Origin: Lutraria lutraria
Taxonomy: Eukaryota; Mollusca; Bivalvia; Venerida; Mactridae
Assembly: GCA_964023205.1 (NCBI GenBank)
Contig: OZ026833.1
Span: 5,420,138 to 5,484,137, forward strand
DNA: 64,000 nucleotides
Direction of reading: 5' to 3'
Part shown: piece after piece, positions 41,201 to 47,806 of the stretch
Numbering within the stretch: the first letter of the stretch is position 1
Layout: the number at the start of each line of letters is the position of its first letter
Notes under the pieces: model-generated
Told to the model about the DNA's origin: nothing
The model's input: the letters and a program-made list of their open reading frames with translations, nothing else
The model's database searches: none
Translations under genes and position numbers: made by a program

Positions 41201-44200
41201 CCTCATAGTTATGTCGTATTGTATTATAGATACTCTTTATCTTTCCTATAGCTTTCGAATCCATCTTTTTTGTCCAGATAGGTTTTTTAAAAAATTTTAA
41301 GCACTAACTTGAGATAGATTTCATATCACTGGTAATAACTGTAGACACTGTGAAGCTGCTCTGTGTCCTGGCCTATCACAGATTATAATTATGCTGCATC
41401 CTACACATTAATGTAATATGATAGTATTAAATATATATTCTCCTTCTTACATATCGACCTGCATTGTTAGAATTTACTTTTATTACTTCAGTCATTATAA
41501 TACTGTAAAAATTTAAAATCAATGCCTGTAATACTAGTACACACTTCGATTGGTAAAACAGATATTTCAGAATTTATATTGACATAAAATAGATAATGAA
41601 TTATTGGAATTTATAAGACTTTTAGTCTTTTTGTAATCACAAAGAATTGCAAATGATATCCAGTCATTGAAATTGATATTTTACATGGAGTTTACATGGT
41701 ATTAAAAAACTTTAAATTTCATTTGAAGGAAACCAGTTGGAAAGTTTTTATTGTTGAAAAACAGACTTCTATTTTTTGTTATGTAAAAATAATTTCACAA
41801 CATTATAAGTTTAAACCTTTTATATTACTTAACTGTAATGACACAATCCTCGTCAATTAAATTTGGTAACTATTTCCTGGTTCATTATCTAGTATATCAA
41901 GGTATGATTGAGCCCCTAAGATCAAGTTAGGGCTGATTCCCTACAATCAAGTTAAGAGTGAGCCCCTACAATTAAAATTCAGCCCCTACAATCAATTCAA
42001 GGAGCCCCTACCATCAAGTTAAGATCAAGACAAGATTGAGCCCTTTCAGTATGATTCAATCAAGGATCGTATTCACAATATCAGTGAAACAAGCCCTTTA
42101 CTTATAGGGGCCATGGGTTACTGCCTTGATGTGACATTTTTTACTACCAGTACATTTTGAATCAATTAAATAATTATTATTGAACCATGAAAACTAATTC
42201 TAATACTCTTTTTTAATACTACAATGTCATATTCAATAATTAGATCACAATTCAATTTGTAAATGCCAATATTCAATTAATTATTCATAACAAACTTACA
42301 AAGTAATCAAAAATTGTATTCAGTATTCATAGACAAATAATATTTCATAACTATTCAAGGAAAATAAATACGCAAATTATGTAATTCATTCATAATTGTT
42401 TCAAACATAATTATATAACTTATATCATTATTACATGTATATTATAACTTAAACGATACCAAAAATATTATAATTTCCTAAATTCTAAATTTTATTAATG
42501 AAATATAATACTGTTTTATGTAAAAGTGTTGAAAACATGTTGACAATCAAACAAGAAGAACAAAGAATTAATTAAATCTATAATTCTGTGAATCCTAAAG
42601 TCATTTTACAAATTCTCATCTTTTACTAGTAAGAAAAACAATGTTACATTTGTTACAATCACAACATTAAATTAATGTAGAGTTTATGATAAACTATCAA
42701 CAGCTGTTTACATTGTTAAACAGCAAAACATGAGGCACATATGCCTTGAATATAATTGCTATATTAATTATTTTTATTTCAAACTACAGAAAAATGCCAC
42801 ACTAAGATTTTATACTAACAAGACTTAGTGCTAGCAGTAAATAGAACTTTAATTAACAGTATAATGCAACTTTTGTAATTTTATTTCAATATCAATCCTT
42901 GAATTAATAGTAAACACTGTTACACAAATATAAGGTCCAGTAGATTGGTTGTTTCTTCCACTAATCCGTGTCACGAAAAAGCCTTACATAGCCAATTATT
43001 ACTCCAAGTGTGGCAAACGCTTGCTTATACAAGAAAATCTATTTTTCACCGCTATGAAATATTCTTGAATCAATGTCCGGGAGCTGCAGTGATCTACCTT
43101 TTAATGTTCTATTAGTGGACTGTGCTTTTTCTTAAAGTAGAAATCTCTGTGTGAACGAACCTTATCTCTAACTAGATTATTAGACAATATTCCCAACAAG
43201 ACACAGAAAATACGATAGTATTACAGATGCTAATTCATCACACTAATAATGTCTATGGTACTTCTACAGCCAGTGGCATTATATACAGGAAAAAGTTCAC
43301 TTAATATCTTTGAAATCTTTCTGTATGATATATTTGTAAAAACTTTTTTTCTATTATAAATACTAAGCTGTTTTTTTTCTGTTTGAAGTTCATACCGTTC
43401 TTGATAATGAAATAAATTCTTGTAGAAATTAGTGTATGTTCATTCCAAAATCTCCCATCAATCAAAGAATCCAACTAAAAAGTTCTGCAAACAAAATTTC
43501 ACCTATCTTAATAAGGTAAATACAATAATTAACAAGTTCAGAACATGCCTTCAACACCAGGCAATTATTACGCTCGTGTACAAACAGAGAAATAACGCTA
43601 TATAAGAGAAAAATCGTCTAGGTTACAATCAGATCTCTGACAAGAAACCAACCAGCTTTCCTCGAATTATTTCTAGTTTGTGTTTCACAGAGAAGTTTAG
43701 TATAAAACACAGATTTCAGACTTTCTACTTGTTTGCTTTTTGTAACACATCGAGACAACTTAATTGCGTGAATCAATCTAAGACGTAATTTCTAGCAAAT
43801 TTGAGACAATAATGGACCGAGAAATTTTCAGTAAGAGACTAACCACTTCAGTGATCTGATTGGATGATTCCAAAACAATGTTTCAACAAACTGTTACAAT
43901 ATGTAGATACAATGTTATTGCATTGTTCCAAAATTTAAGGATGGCGCTTAACGAGGCATCGCACAAAGTTCTTAGAATTAAAGCAGCCATTTGTCGACAT
44001 CAAAATGTCTGCAAAGAGCGAAAGATCATAAAATTGTATGTAGAAAAATCACCAATCTCTCTGTGTCTGACTAGTGTCTATACATGGGATATTTATTTGA
44101 GTTTAACACCAATTTCCAACAATTTCCCAGTCATATACAGAGGTCAATTCAGCCCTAAATAGATATTTTGAAAAGGGGTTTGTAAGTTTTGGAAAGGTTG

Positions 44201-47200
44201 AAGGGGAAAATGTAAAAAAAAATTTTTTTTGTCCCAGTCAGATCGAAGCAAATATTTGTAGTAGGCATATCCTAAAGATAGGCATAGCCTGTTTGGATCT
44301 CTATGGATAAATGGATATTTCCATCAGAATCACATCACCAAGACTACAGTTTGTCATTGTCATTGACAGAGGACCAGTTTCTATATAAATGTAAATGACT
44401 GGCTTAGGCAATCTTATCAACTGTAAAATGTTGTCATTTTGAGGAAAACAAATTTTGCACCAAATTACTGCCTTGGCATTGATTTTCTTAAAATCAGGTT
44501 CATAGCAAAAAGCTATACACATACTTCACGAGAAGATTAGAAGTTTGTCTCCAATGACACAAGATGCAATTTACGAATATTAATTTCTAGTCGACTCAGA
44601 ACATATTTGTATTTTGTATCTCCTGCTATTGGAGCCAAACTTCTCTTTAAAAGTAAATTTTTGTTACAATCTATATACCGGTCCTCGATTTACAACGCTG
44701 CCTCACACAAGATGCTCATAATCCTTACTGGGTGTAAAAAAAAATGGAGGGCAGTTGACAAATTCGTTTTTGAGTTATCTGCCCTTGAATTTGAAAATTT
44801 GACTGATTTTAGGTCAATTCAAGGGCTGAAATGAGAAAGAGTAAGAGACATATGACATTCACCTTGAACTAATTTCAAATATCATGGAGTAAACATAATA
44901 AATAATTATGCCACTTCTGGTGAGTTTTCAAAAAAATTGGAGAACAGCTACAACGTCAATTTTAAAATATGTAATGTACTACCAGTCCAGTCTATCAAGA
45001 ACAAAGTTCTATTTAACAATTAATTTATTTCAGTTTAACCCTTTTTTCCAACAATTTTTCAGTTACTGGTATTATTTTAACCAATTTTCCTGGACAAGGT
45101 ACTGCCAATTTCTCCACAAATGAAGACAAATCAACAAAGTTGTCAAGTTAACCTGTCATGATCGGGAATCAAATCTAGATTGCAGGGCTACAAATCCAGC
45201 GCACTAATCACTGGACCATGGCCTACAAAGTTCTATTCACAATAAAATACACAACACTAAATAGTAAAATGATCAAATAAATTCCAACAAACATGACCAG
45301 TTTACAGTAATTCAGGACAAATTTTTGTTGGAAGATTTTAGGATGATTTGCTTATGCATACAACATACGACCCTCATGAATACATAGATAGTGTACAATC
45401 TTATCCAATAACTAATATCAAACAAGAGCTCCGCGGTCGGAGACATATGCCCCCCAAACAGGGCCTTGACACAGAGTTATCGCTCAAACAATTTTCAAAC
45501 TCCATGACACAGTGACCTTGATCTTTGACCTAGTGACCCAAATTTCAAAAGGGGTCATCTACTGTCCAATGCCAATGCACCTGCAAAGTATCAGGCCCAT
45601 CAATCAATCTGTTGACGAGTTATCGATCGGAAACGATTTTCACACTCCATGTCACAGTGAACTTGACCTTTGACCTAGTGACCCCAGTTTCAATAGGGGT
45701 CACCTAGTGTCCATGGCCAATGCACCTGCAAAGTATCAGGCCCATCTGTCAATCCATTGACGAGTTATCGATCGGAAACGATTTTCACACTCAATGTCAC
45801 AGTGACCTTGACCTTTGACCTAGTGACCCAAATTTCAATAGGGGTCATCTACTGTCCGAGGCCAATGCACCAGCCAAGTATCAGGCCCATCGGTCAATCC
45901 GTTGACGAGTTATCAATCGGAAACGGTTTTCACACTCAATGTCACAGTGACCTTGACCTTTGACCTAGTGACCCCAGTTTCAATAGGGGTCATCTACTGT
46001 CCAAGGCCAACGCACCAGCGAAGTATCAGGCCTATCGGTCAATCTGTTGACGAGTTATCGATCGGAAACGGTTTTCACACTCAATGTCACAGTGGCCTTG
46101 ACCTTTGACCTAGTGACCCAAATTTCAATAGGGGTCATCTACTGTCTGAGGCCAATGCACCAGCCAAGTATCAGGCCCATCGGTCAATCCGTTGACGAGT
46201 TATCAATCGGAAACGGTTTTCACACTCAATGTCACAGTGACCTTGACCTTTGACCTAGTGACCCCAGTTTCAATAGGGGTCATCTACTGTCCAAGGCCAA
46301 CGCACCAGCGAAGTATCAGGCATATCGGTCAATCCGTTGACGAGTTATCGATCGGAAACGGTTTTCACACTCAATGTCACAGTGGCCTTGACCTTTGACC
46401 TAGTGACCCCAATTTCAATAGGGGTCATCTACTGTCCAAGGCGAATGTACCTGTGAAGTATCAGGCCCATCGGTCAATCCGTTGACGAGTTATCGATCGG
46501 AAACTAACTGGTCTACCGACAGACAGACAGACCGACAGGCTAGCAAAACAATATATAATTTTATTCTATTCCACAAATGATGCAGAAATGAAGGATTCAT
46601 AAAGATGTTGTTTTCACACCTAATTGGATTAAATTATCATATGCATTATGAACAACAGCTTGGGGCAATTAAAATTGGTGTTGATAAGAGCGAACAAACA
46701 ATATAATTATGTTGGCATGCTCAATTTATTTATGGTTGACAACCTGCCGATTTTTATGTCTTGTATCTTAGAACAAGACTTTGATTGTACTGCATTCATT
46801 TTAGTAAAAGGATACTGAAATTTTTATTATTCATCATTTAGTTTTCTAATTTGCTACTTGTCCATGACAACTACCAAAAAAAATCTACTCGTCCAACTGG
46901 AAAAAGTCCCATGTCGGACAAGACGGGCATATAAATTTTACATCCCATCATTTACATCAGATAACATGAATTTCATTTGTGTTTAACAACCAACTAAGGA
47001 CATCAGAGCACTTTAACTCTTTTTGTAGGTGAATGGTAGTTTTCAATCTAAAGTTCATAGGATCCTTTAACAATTTGGGAAGCATTAAATAGAGCAAAGA
47101 CGTATGTATTAGCAGAAAATTCAAGCTATCAAATAACATGCCAGCAGCAAAATATTCACGAAAGGCATGTTAAAATGTTGTGACTTTAAGCCACCTCATT

Positions 47201-47481
47201 TATATTTTATATAAGCACACTTAACAATTTAATTGAATAAACATACCATGACTGCGATGTGGATCCAAATCTTTGTTAGCAAATCCGGTAGATCGGTTCA
47301 GGTTCTCACCGGACATCACTGTGTCCAGCAGTTCCTCGTCACTGCTCTGGCGCCTATTCTTGTATGTGGCAATATTAGTCGCTGCTCTTCCGTTATAAGA
47401 TGCGGCTGATGTCGCCATAGAGGGATAATCTAGTAGAAGAGACTCGGTCTCATCAGACACAATATCATCGAATTCTGACAT
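11153..47481 (-). CDS. CLCN3/4/5: Vesicular 2Cl-/H+ exchanger, CLC-3/4/5 family (whole gene, 19 coding exons plus one alternative first exon)
   Basis: Joining the exons gives 2478 nt (825 aa plus stop) for the long form and 2337 nt (778 aa) for the short form; every junction is in phase. The protein has the conserved [15 protein letters not shown] start, a CLC membrane domain of about 17 helices, and two cytosolic CBS domains (about 662-725 and 764-820). It ends with the [10 protein letters not shown] tail typical of this family. Visible pore residues are GSGIPE (249-254), gating glutamate E293 in GKEGP, proton glutamate E350 in SLEE, and tyrosine Y582 in TPGLYAMVG. Having both glutamates marks an exchanger, not a channel. 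Known relatives acidify or load endosomes with chloride. The PY motif of vertebrate ClC-5, between the CBS domains, is absent. Invertebrates usually have one gene equivalent to all three vertebrate paralogues, so I give the group name. Confidence 0.97.
11260..11478. mobile_element. MITE family A, copy 3
   Basis: Left end GTTATAAAACTTGAGATCTG and right end GAGATTTGAGCTC...TCAAGTTTTATAA match the family. It starts 17 bases upstream of CLC exon 19, inside intron 18. Its right end runs straight into a tandem array built from the same end. Confidence 0.75.
11440..11674. repeat. 39-bp tandem array, six units, derived from a MITE end
   Basis: Unit starts at 11441, 11480, 11519, 11558, 11597 and 11636 are exactly 39 bp apart. 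Each unit is GAGATTTGAGCTCTGAGAC, TGTTCTCAAG and an A+T tail, which is the right terminal inverted repeat of MITE family A. Units alternate between TATAATAATT and TTTTATAATT tails. Confidence 0.93.
11815..12042 (-). mobile_element. tRNA-derived SINE copy
   Basis: On the minus strand a degenerate polymerase III B box (CGAGTTCAATTC) is followed by the shared body ending in GGTGTGACATTTAACC. The body recurs at 12400, 19558 and 38940, all in the same orientation. Confidence 0.6.
12247..12341 (-). CDS. CLCN3/4/5: CLC exon 18 (CBS2)
   Basis: Acceptor AACCTTTAG, donor GTGAGT, exit phase 2. It encodes [20 protein letters not shown] and then [12 protein letters not shown], the start of the second CBS domain. 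Confidence 0.97.
12400..12562 (-). mobile_element. SINE body fragment
   Basis: It shares AACAGCCAGGGTCAT and TCTTCTGTAAGCCAGCTGG with the copies at 19558 and 38940. The head end is not clear. Confidence 0.5.
13015..13133 (-). CDS. CLCN3/4/5: CLC exon 17 (linker between CBS domains)
   Basis: Acceptor TTTTCAG, donor GTAAGT, exit phase 0. It encodes the variable CBS1-CBS2 linker ([17 protein letters not shown]) and [10 protein letters not shown]. The linker is short and lacks the proline-rich PY motif that vertebrate ClC-5 carries at this place. Confidence 0.96.
13265..13531. repeat. Near-perfect tandem duplication, unit about 134 bp
   Basis: Both halves run from AAAAAGTTGATAATTT to CTAGACAAAATGGG. 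The only differences I see are one T in a T run and one A/G change, so the duplication is recent. It lies in the intron between exons 16 and 17. Confidence 0.95.
13718..13825 (-). CDS. CLCN3/4/5: CLC exon 16 (CBS1)
   Basis: Acceptor ATTTTACAG, donor GTAGGC, exit phase 1. It encodes [20 protein letters not shown] and [16 protein letters not shown], the core of the first CBS domain; NGFPVV and LVGF.TRRDL are its conserved strands. Confidence 0.97.
14170..14228 (-). CDS. CLCN3/4/5: CLC exon 15 (CBS1 start)
   Basis: A 59-nt exon. Acceptor ATGTTACAG, donor GTAAGT, exit phase 1. It encodes [19 protein letters not shown]. It is too short to stand out as an open frame but is fixed by phase and by family alignment. 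Confidence 0.95.
14437..14606. mobile_element. MITE family F copy (ends AGAGGTTGCACTGTA)
   Basis: It contains GAGCAACAACCTCCCGTCAA and ends GAGAGGTTGCACTGTA. An inverted relative at 23849-24085 begins TACAGTGCAGCCTCTCC and contains GGGAGGTTGTTGCTC. TA-flanked CAGTGCA ends suggest a mariner-type MITE (inference). Confidence 0.6.
15037..15123. mobile_element. Palindromic MITE family C, copy 2
   Basis: ACCAGTCTG...GATTGGTCAATTT on the left pairs with AACCAATCAC...TAGACTGGT on the right. Same plan as 3076-3165. Confidence 0.65.
15615..15716. mobile_element. MITE family B, short copy
   Basis: Starts TACAGTCAAACCTGTG and ends TTTACAGGTTTG, with AAAGGCCACC inside. A shortened version of 26698-26873. 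Confidence 0.55.
15993..16224. mobile_element. MITE family A, copy 2 (232 bp)
   Basis: Starts GGTTATAAAACTTGAGAAC and ends with the inverted form GATCTCAAGTTTTATAACC. It shares the middle words GTTACGGTTGAWAAGAT, CTGTCAGACT and GACAAGATATGAGATTTGAG with copy 1. This is the cleanest copy. Confidence 0.85.
17449..17623. mobile_element. MITE family E, copy 2
   Basis: Contains GGACTGGGCC, GTCCAGTTTTCTGA and TCCGGTTTTCTAAGA, and ends TCTGGAGTTTTACTGTA. Similar ends occur at 8716-8796 and 25604-25742. Confidence 0.55.
18066..18136. mobile_element. 71-bp foldback element, copy 1
   Basis: Arms GGGCTCAGCACAACACTGTC / GACACTGTTGCGTTGAACCC continue inward as GTAACT / AGTTAC and surround a short loop. 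A second copy is at 28194-28265. The whole element is a near-perfect hairpin. Confidence 0.85.
18677..18775. mobile_element. Palindromic MITE family C, copy 3
   Basis: Ends GAAGACCAGTCTA and TAGACTGGTCTTC are perfect inverted repeats, with an inner GATTGGCCGATT. Confidence 0.7.
19430..19525 (-). CDS. CLCN3/4/5: CLC exon 14 (link from membrane domain to CBS1)
   Basis: Acceptor TTGTATACAG, donor GTAAGT, exit phase 2. It encodes [19 protein letters not shown] and [23 protein letters not shown] is nearly invariant in the CLC-3/4/5 group. Confidence 0.97.
19558..19752 (-). mobile_element. tRNA-derived SINE copy
   Basis: On the minus strand a B-box-like GTGAGTTTAAGTC comes first, then the body with CCAGCTAGCTTACAGAAGATC and ACCCTGGCTGTTGGTTTGA. 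Confidence 0.6.
20395..20600. repeat. Dispersed repeat family D
   Basis: CACAGGTCCCGTAGAGGTTG, CATATGAAATTTGATGAT and AAACAGACATACAGAC match 4505-4665 and its relatives. Confidence 0.6.
20708..20822 (-). CDS. CLCN3/4/5: CLC exon 13 (membrane domain, final helices)
   Basis: Acceptor TATTTCAG, exit phase 2. It encodes [20 protein letters not shown] and [17 protein letters not shown]. The donor is AT|GTATCC, weaker than its neighbours, but it is the only one that keeps frame into YDAHIRLNG. Confidence 0.95.
21458..21576 (-). CDS. CLCN3/4/5: CLC exon 12 (pore tyrosine)
   Basis: Acceptor GATTTACAG, donor GTAAGT, exit phase 1. It encodes a lumenal loop with two cysteines (CQSEC) and [20 protein letters not shown]. 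The tyrosine of GLYAM is the central chloride-coordinating residue. Confidence 0.97.
22403..22488 (-). CDS. CLCN3/4/5: CLC exon 11
   Basis: Acceptor ATTCTTTTAG, donor GTAAGT, exit phase 2. It encodes [20 protein letters not shown] and [19 protein letters not shown] lines the chloride pathway. Confidence 0.97.
23061..23202 (-). CDS. CLCN3/4/5: CLC exon 10
   Basis: Acceptor GTTTTTCAG, donor GTAAGT, exit phase 0. It encodes a lumenal loop with NFT (a possible glycosylation site), then [20 protein letters not shown] and K, a conserved membrane helix. Confidence 0.97.
23348..23522. mobile_element. MITE family B, long copy
   Basis: TACAGTTAAACCTGTCAATA, AAAGGTCACCC and GGGCGGCCTTTAT with an outer AACACAGGT. 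Same layout as 26698-26873. Confidence 0.65.
23600..23724 (-). CDS. CLCN3/4/5: CLC exon 9
   Basis: Acceptor CTCTTACAG, donor GTAAGT, exit phase 2. It encodes [20 protein letters not shown] and [32 protein letters not shown] matches the family's large lumenal loop; NTS is a possible glycosylation site. Confidence 0.97.
23849..24085. mobile_element. MITE family F, copy 2, with an internal duplication
   Basis: TACAGTGCAGCCTCTCC starts the element and AGGTTCTACTGCA ends it. Inside, GGGAGGTTGTTGCTCAAGAG with GGTTAAATCAATAGT is repeated twice. Confidence 0.55.
24253..24342 (-). CDS. CLCN3/4/5: CLC exon 8
   Basis: Acceptor TATTTGCAG, donor GTGAGT, phase 0 on both sides. It encodes [20 protein letters not shown] and [16 protein letters not shown]...GKYP is conserved. 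Confidence 0.97.
24583..25471. repeat. AACAAGAG element with five units of about 147 bp
   Basis: It starts AACAAGAG followed by the hairpin GGGCCA-AGA-TGGCCC. GTGACC landmarks at 24659, 24802, 24949, 25103 and 25248 give a mean spacing of about 147 bp. It ends with a CGACGCAC-rich stretch and the hairpin TAGCTCAC / GTGAGCTA. A truncated relative is at 31901-32335. Confidence 0.8.
25604..25742. mobile_element. MITE family E, copy 3
   Basis: Starts TACAGTCAGAGGG, contains AAGTCTAGTTTTCTGAGA and ends ATCTGGTTTTCAGGAGTTCT plus ACTGTA. Confidence 0.55.
25777..25959 (-). CDS. CLCN3/4/5: CLC exon 7
   Basis: Acceptor CTCTCTACAG, donor GTTAGT, phase 0. It encodes [31 protein letters not shown] and a helix ending [23 protein letters not shown] directly follows the proton glutamate at the end of exon 6. 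Confidence 0.97.
26566..26646 (-). CDS. CLCN3/4/5: CLC exon 6 (proton glutamate)
   Basis: An 81-nt exon. Acceptor GTTTCTGTAG, donor GTAAAG, phase 0. It encodes [20 protein letters not shown] and VLFSLEE. The last glutamate is the internal proton acceptor that distinguishes CLC exchangers from CLC channels. Confidence 0.97.
26698..26873. mobile_element. MITE family B, best copy (176 bp)
   Basis: Left: GTCAGCCCTGTG and AAAAGGCCACCC. Right: GGTGGCC and AAAGGTTTGACTGTA. The ends are inverted and an inner GTGGCCTTTGTTGACAGG repeats the motif. Confidence 0.7.
27093..27299 (-). CDS. CLCN3/4/5: CLC exon 5 (gating glutamate)
   Basis: Acceptor TTATTACAG, donor GTAAGT, phase 0. It encodes [20 protein letters not shown], then [20 protein letters not shown] and [18 protein letters not shown]293 in GKEGP is the gating glutamate. 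It has GPYVHV where vertebrates have GPLVHV. Confidence 0.98.
27994..28155 (-). CDS. CLCN3/4/5: CLC exon 4 (selectivity motif)
   Basis: Acceptor TTGTTACAG, donor GTAATG, phase 0. It encodes a membrane helix and [13 protein letters not shown]. The serine of GSGIP lines the central anion site, as in CLC exchangers. Confidence 0.97.
28194..28265. mobile_element. 72-bp foldback element, copy 2
   Basis: Arms GGGCTCAGCGCAACACTGTC / AACACTGTTGCGCTGAACCC, loop CTTGTTCTTATTTCAATACG. Only a few bases differ from the copy at 18066-18136. Confidence 0.85.
28879..29024 (-). CDS. CLCN3/4/5: CLC exon 3
   Basis: Acceptor GTTATTACAG, donor GTATGT, exit phase 0. It encodes [35 protein letters not shown] and [30 protein letters not shown] is diagnostic of the CLC-3/4/5 branch. 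Confidence 0.97.
29281..29331 (+). other. tRNA-like 3' half (SINE remnant)
   Basis: GGTTGCGGGTTCGAATCCCG has the shape of a T arm with a polymerase III B box, but no acceptor or D arm can be paired with it. It is a relic of a tRNA-derived SINE, and the only clear one on the plus strand inside the CLC gene. Confidence 0.5.
29625..29843 (-). CDS. CLCN3/4/5: CLC exon 2 (first exon shared by both forms)
   Basis: Acceptor GTACTTATAG, entry phase 1 matching both first exons. It encodes [20 protein letters not shown], a basic stretch and the first membrane helix ([17 protein letters not shown]). The donor is G|GTTCGT, non-optimal, but it is the only one in phase with exon 3. Confidence 0.95.
31901..32335. 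repeat. Truncated AACAAGAG element
   Basis: Starts AACAAGAG plus hairpin GGGCCA-CGA-TGGCCC and TATCGCTCACCTGAGA, as at 24583, then diverges. Inside it, the words AGCAAATTTTGTAATTCAAG and GGGCCCATAACTCT form a second repeat. Confidence 0.65.
34385..34545 (-). mobile_element. tRNA-derived SINE fragment
   Basis: On the minus strand GGTCCAGTGGTTAGTGGACT (A-box region) is followed by AGATTTGAATCTTGG (B-box region). It is close to the head at 40475-40708. Confidence 0.65.
35593..35670. repeat. 78-bp near-perfect palindrome
   Basis: TTTCTGGTTCTTGGCTTTGT and TGTGAAGTGAA on the left are matched on the right by TTCACTTCATA and ACAAAGCCAAGAACCAGAAA. There is only about one mismatch per arm and almost no spacer. 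It lies about 150 bp from the 54-bp tandem array. Confidence 0.92.
35823..36018. repeat. 54-bp tandem array, 3.6 units
   Basis: GAGACTGGTACCCC starts units at 35823, 35877, 35931 and 35985, exactly 54 bp apart and almost identical. The period is a multiple of three, so both strands stay open across it (18-residue repeats). This explains the apparent frames here. Confidence 0.95.
37270..37562 (-). mobile_element. tRNA-derived SINE, nearly complete
   Basis: The minus-strand head reads GGGTTAGCTCTGTGGTCAGA and GCATTGGTC, then GAGGTTGTGAGTTTGAACCC: good polymerase III A and B boxes. The body carries the shared CCAGGGAAGCTGGTTAGG region. Best-preserved tRNA-like head in the introns. Confidence 0.8.
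37575..37720 (-). mobile_element. SINE body fragment
   Basis: ATTTCAGTTATATACAGC and CAGTTTTCCTGGACTATATC match the bodies at 40475 and 12070-12190. No head is present. Confidence 0.5.
38550..38750. repeat. 25-bp tandem array, about 7 units
   Basis: TTGATTTTGTTTTGTAACTT plus GTTTG repeats every 25 bp (for example GTTGA at 38586 and 38611). The minus-strand open frame across it is an artefact of low complexity. Confidence 0.93.
38940..39178 (-). mobile_element. tRNA-derived SINE
   Basis: The minus-strand head TGGTTGGGTGGTAATGG (A-box region) and GACAGTTTGAATCTC (B box) is followed by the CTGGCCGGCTAGCTTACAG body and CCTGGCTGTTGGTGTTAAA. Confidence 0.75.
40475..40708 (-). mobile_element. tRNA-derived SINE
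   Basis: Minus-strand head: GGTCCAGTGGTTAGTGGGC and CTGGGTTCGATTCACGG. The body then carries CCAGGAAAACTGGTTAAG. Same family as 45030-45225 and 34385-34545. Confidence 0.78.
41171..41264 (-). CDS. CLCN3/4/5: CLC alternative first coding exon (short form)
   Basis: ATG at 41264 in a strong context (AAG before, G after). It encodes [20 protein letters not shown] and [11 protein letters not shown], then ends G|GTGAGT, exit phase 1, the same as the long-form first exon. No usable acceptor precedes the ATG (the upstream bases are purine-rich), and inclusion after exon 1 would break the frame, so this is an alternative start exon with its own promoter. The peptide carries two YxxPhi-type words (Y13-I16, Y20-L23). 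What is inferred: promoter use and sorting role. Confidence 0.8.
41900..42055. repeat. Degenerate minisatellite, unit about 25 bp
   Basis: GAGCCCCTA followed by AATCAAGTTAAG recurs five or six times with changes. It lies about 640 bp upstream of the alternative first exon. Confidence 0.65.
42056..45029. other. Non-coding intron sequence
   Basis: A+T-rich DNA upstream of the alternative first exon and inside intron 1 of the long form. Apart from a SINE body scrap near 44100-44160 I see no feature. Open frames here are short and without splice sites. Confidence 0.55.
45030..45225 (-). mobile_element. tRNA-derived SINE
   Basis: Minus-strand head: GGTCCAGTGATTAGTGCGC and CTAGATTTGATTCCCG. The body then carries TTGTCCAGGAAAATTGG. 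Same family as 40475-40708. Confidence 0.72.
45421..46548. repeat. AACAAGAG element with seven 145-bp units
   Basis: It begins AACAAGAG with hairpin CTCCG-CGGT-CGGAG, followed by units that repeat every 145 bp. The word TTTGACCTAGTGACC recurs at that spacing seven times. Alternate units are more alike (the units at 45902 and 46192 agree, as do those at 45757 and 46047), giving a 290-bp higher-order period. On the minus strand each unit reads GGTCACTAGGTCAAAGGTCA then AGGTCA: a DR1 plus an overlapping TCAAGGTCA. The open frames it creates are not genes. Confidence 0.93.
47247..47481 (-). CDS. CLCN3/4/5: CLC exon 1 (long-form first coding exon)
   Basis: ATG at 47481, donor G|GTATGT, exit phase 1 (78 codons plus one base). 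An acidic, serine-rich cytosolic N-terminus. It carries an ExxxLL-type acidic dileucine (E11-L16) and a DxxLL word (D48-L52). A possible acceptor TTTATATCAG at 47507 suggests a 5' UTR exon lies upstream. The start is chosen because it is the only ATG in frame with the family's conserved region. Confidence 0.9.
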
Positions 47482-47806
47482 TACAGAAGAATTAACTCTA
47501 CATTCACTGATATAAACATATCATAGAACAGTCATCTCATGGCAAGGGTACCATTACATTGACGGGCATACAACTGAAAGAAGCAAACAAACAAATATAC
47601 ATTATTCATTCATTAATATTTTGATTAATTATATTTCAAATTACACTTGTTTAAAAAAATAAACAGACTTTTAGATATAATTGTGTTTTGCATAAGCCAG
47701 AAAAAAAGTCAAGTTAAAGGCTACCCATCTGACGTTTTTTTTGGAACTGACAAACCAAAATTTCTAAACACTCTAAAGTACAAATATATTTGGGGATAAA
47801 TTATAC

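Noticed and set aside
45757..46398. Four overlapping 68-residue frames of near-identical sequence
   Set aside because: Each is the same frame in successive 145-bp tandem units; they do not continue and end inside the repeat.
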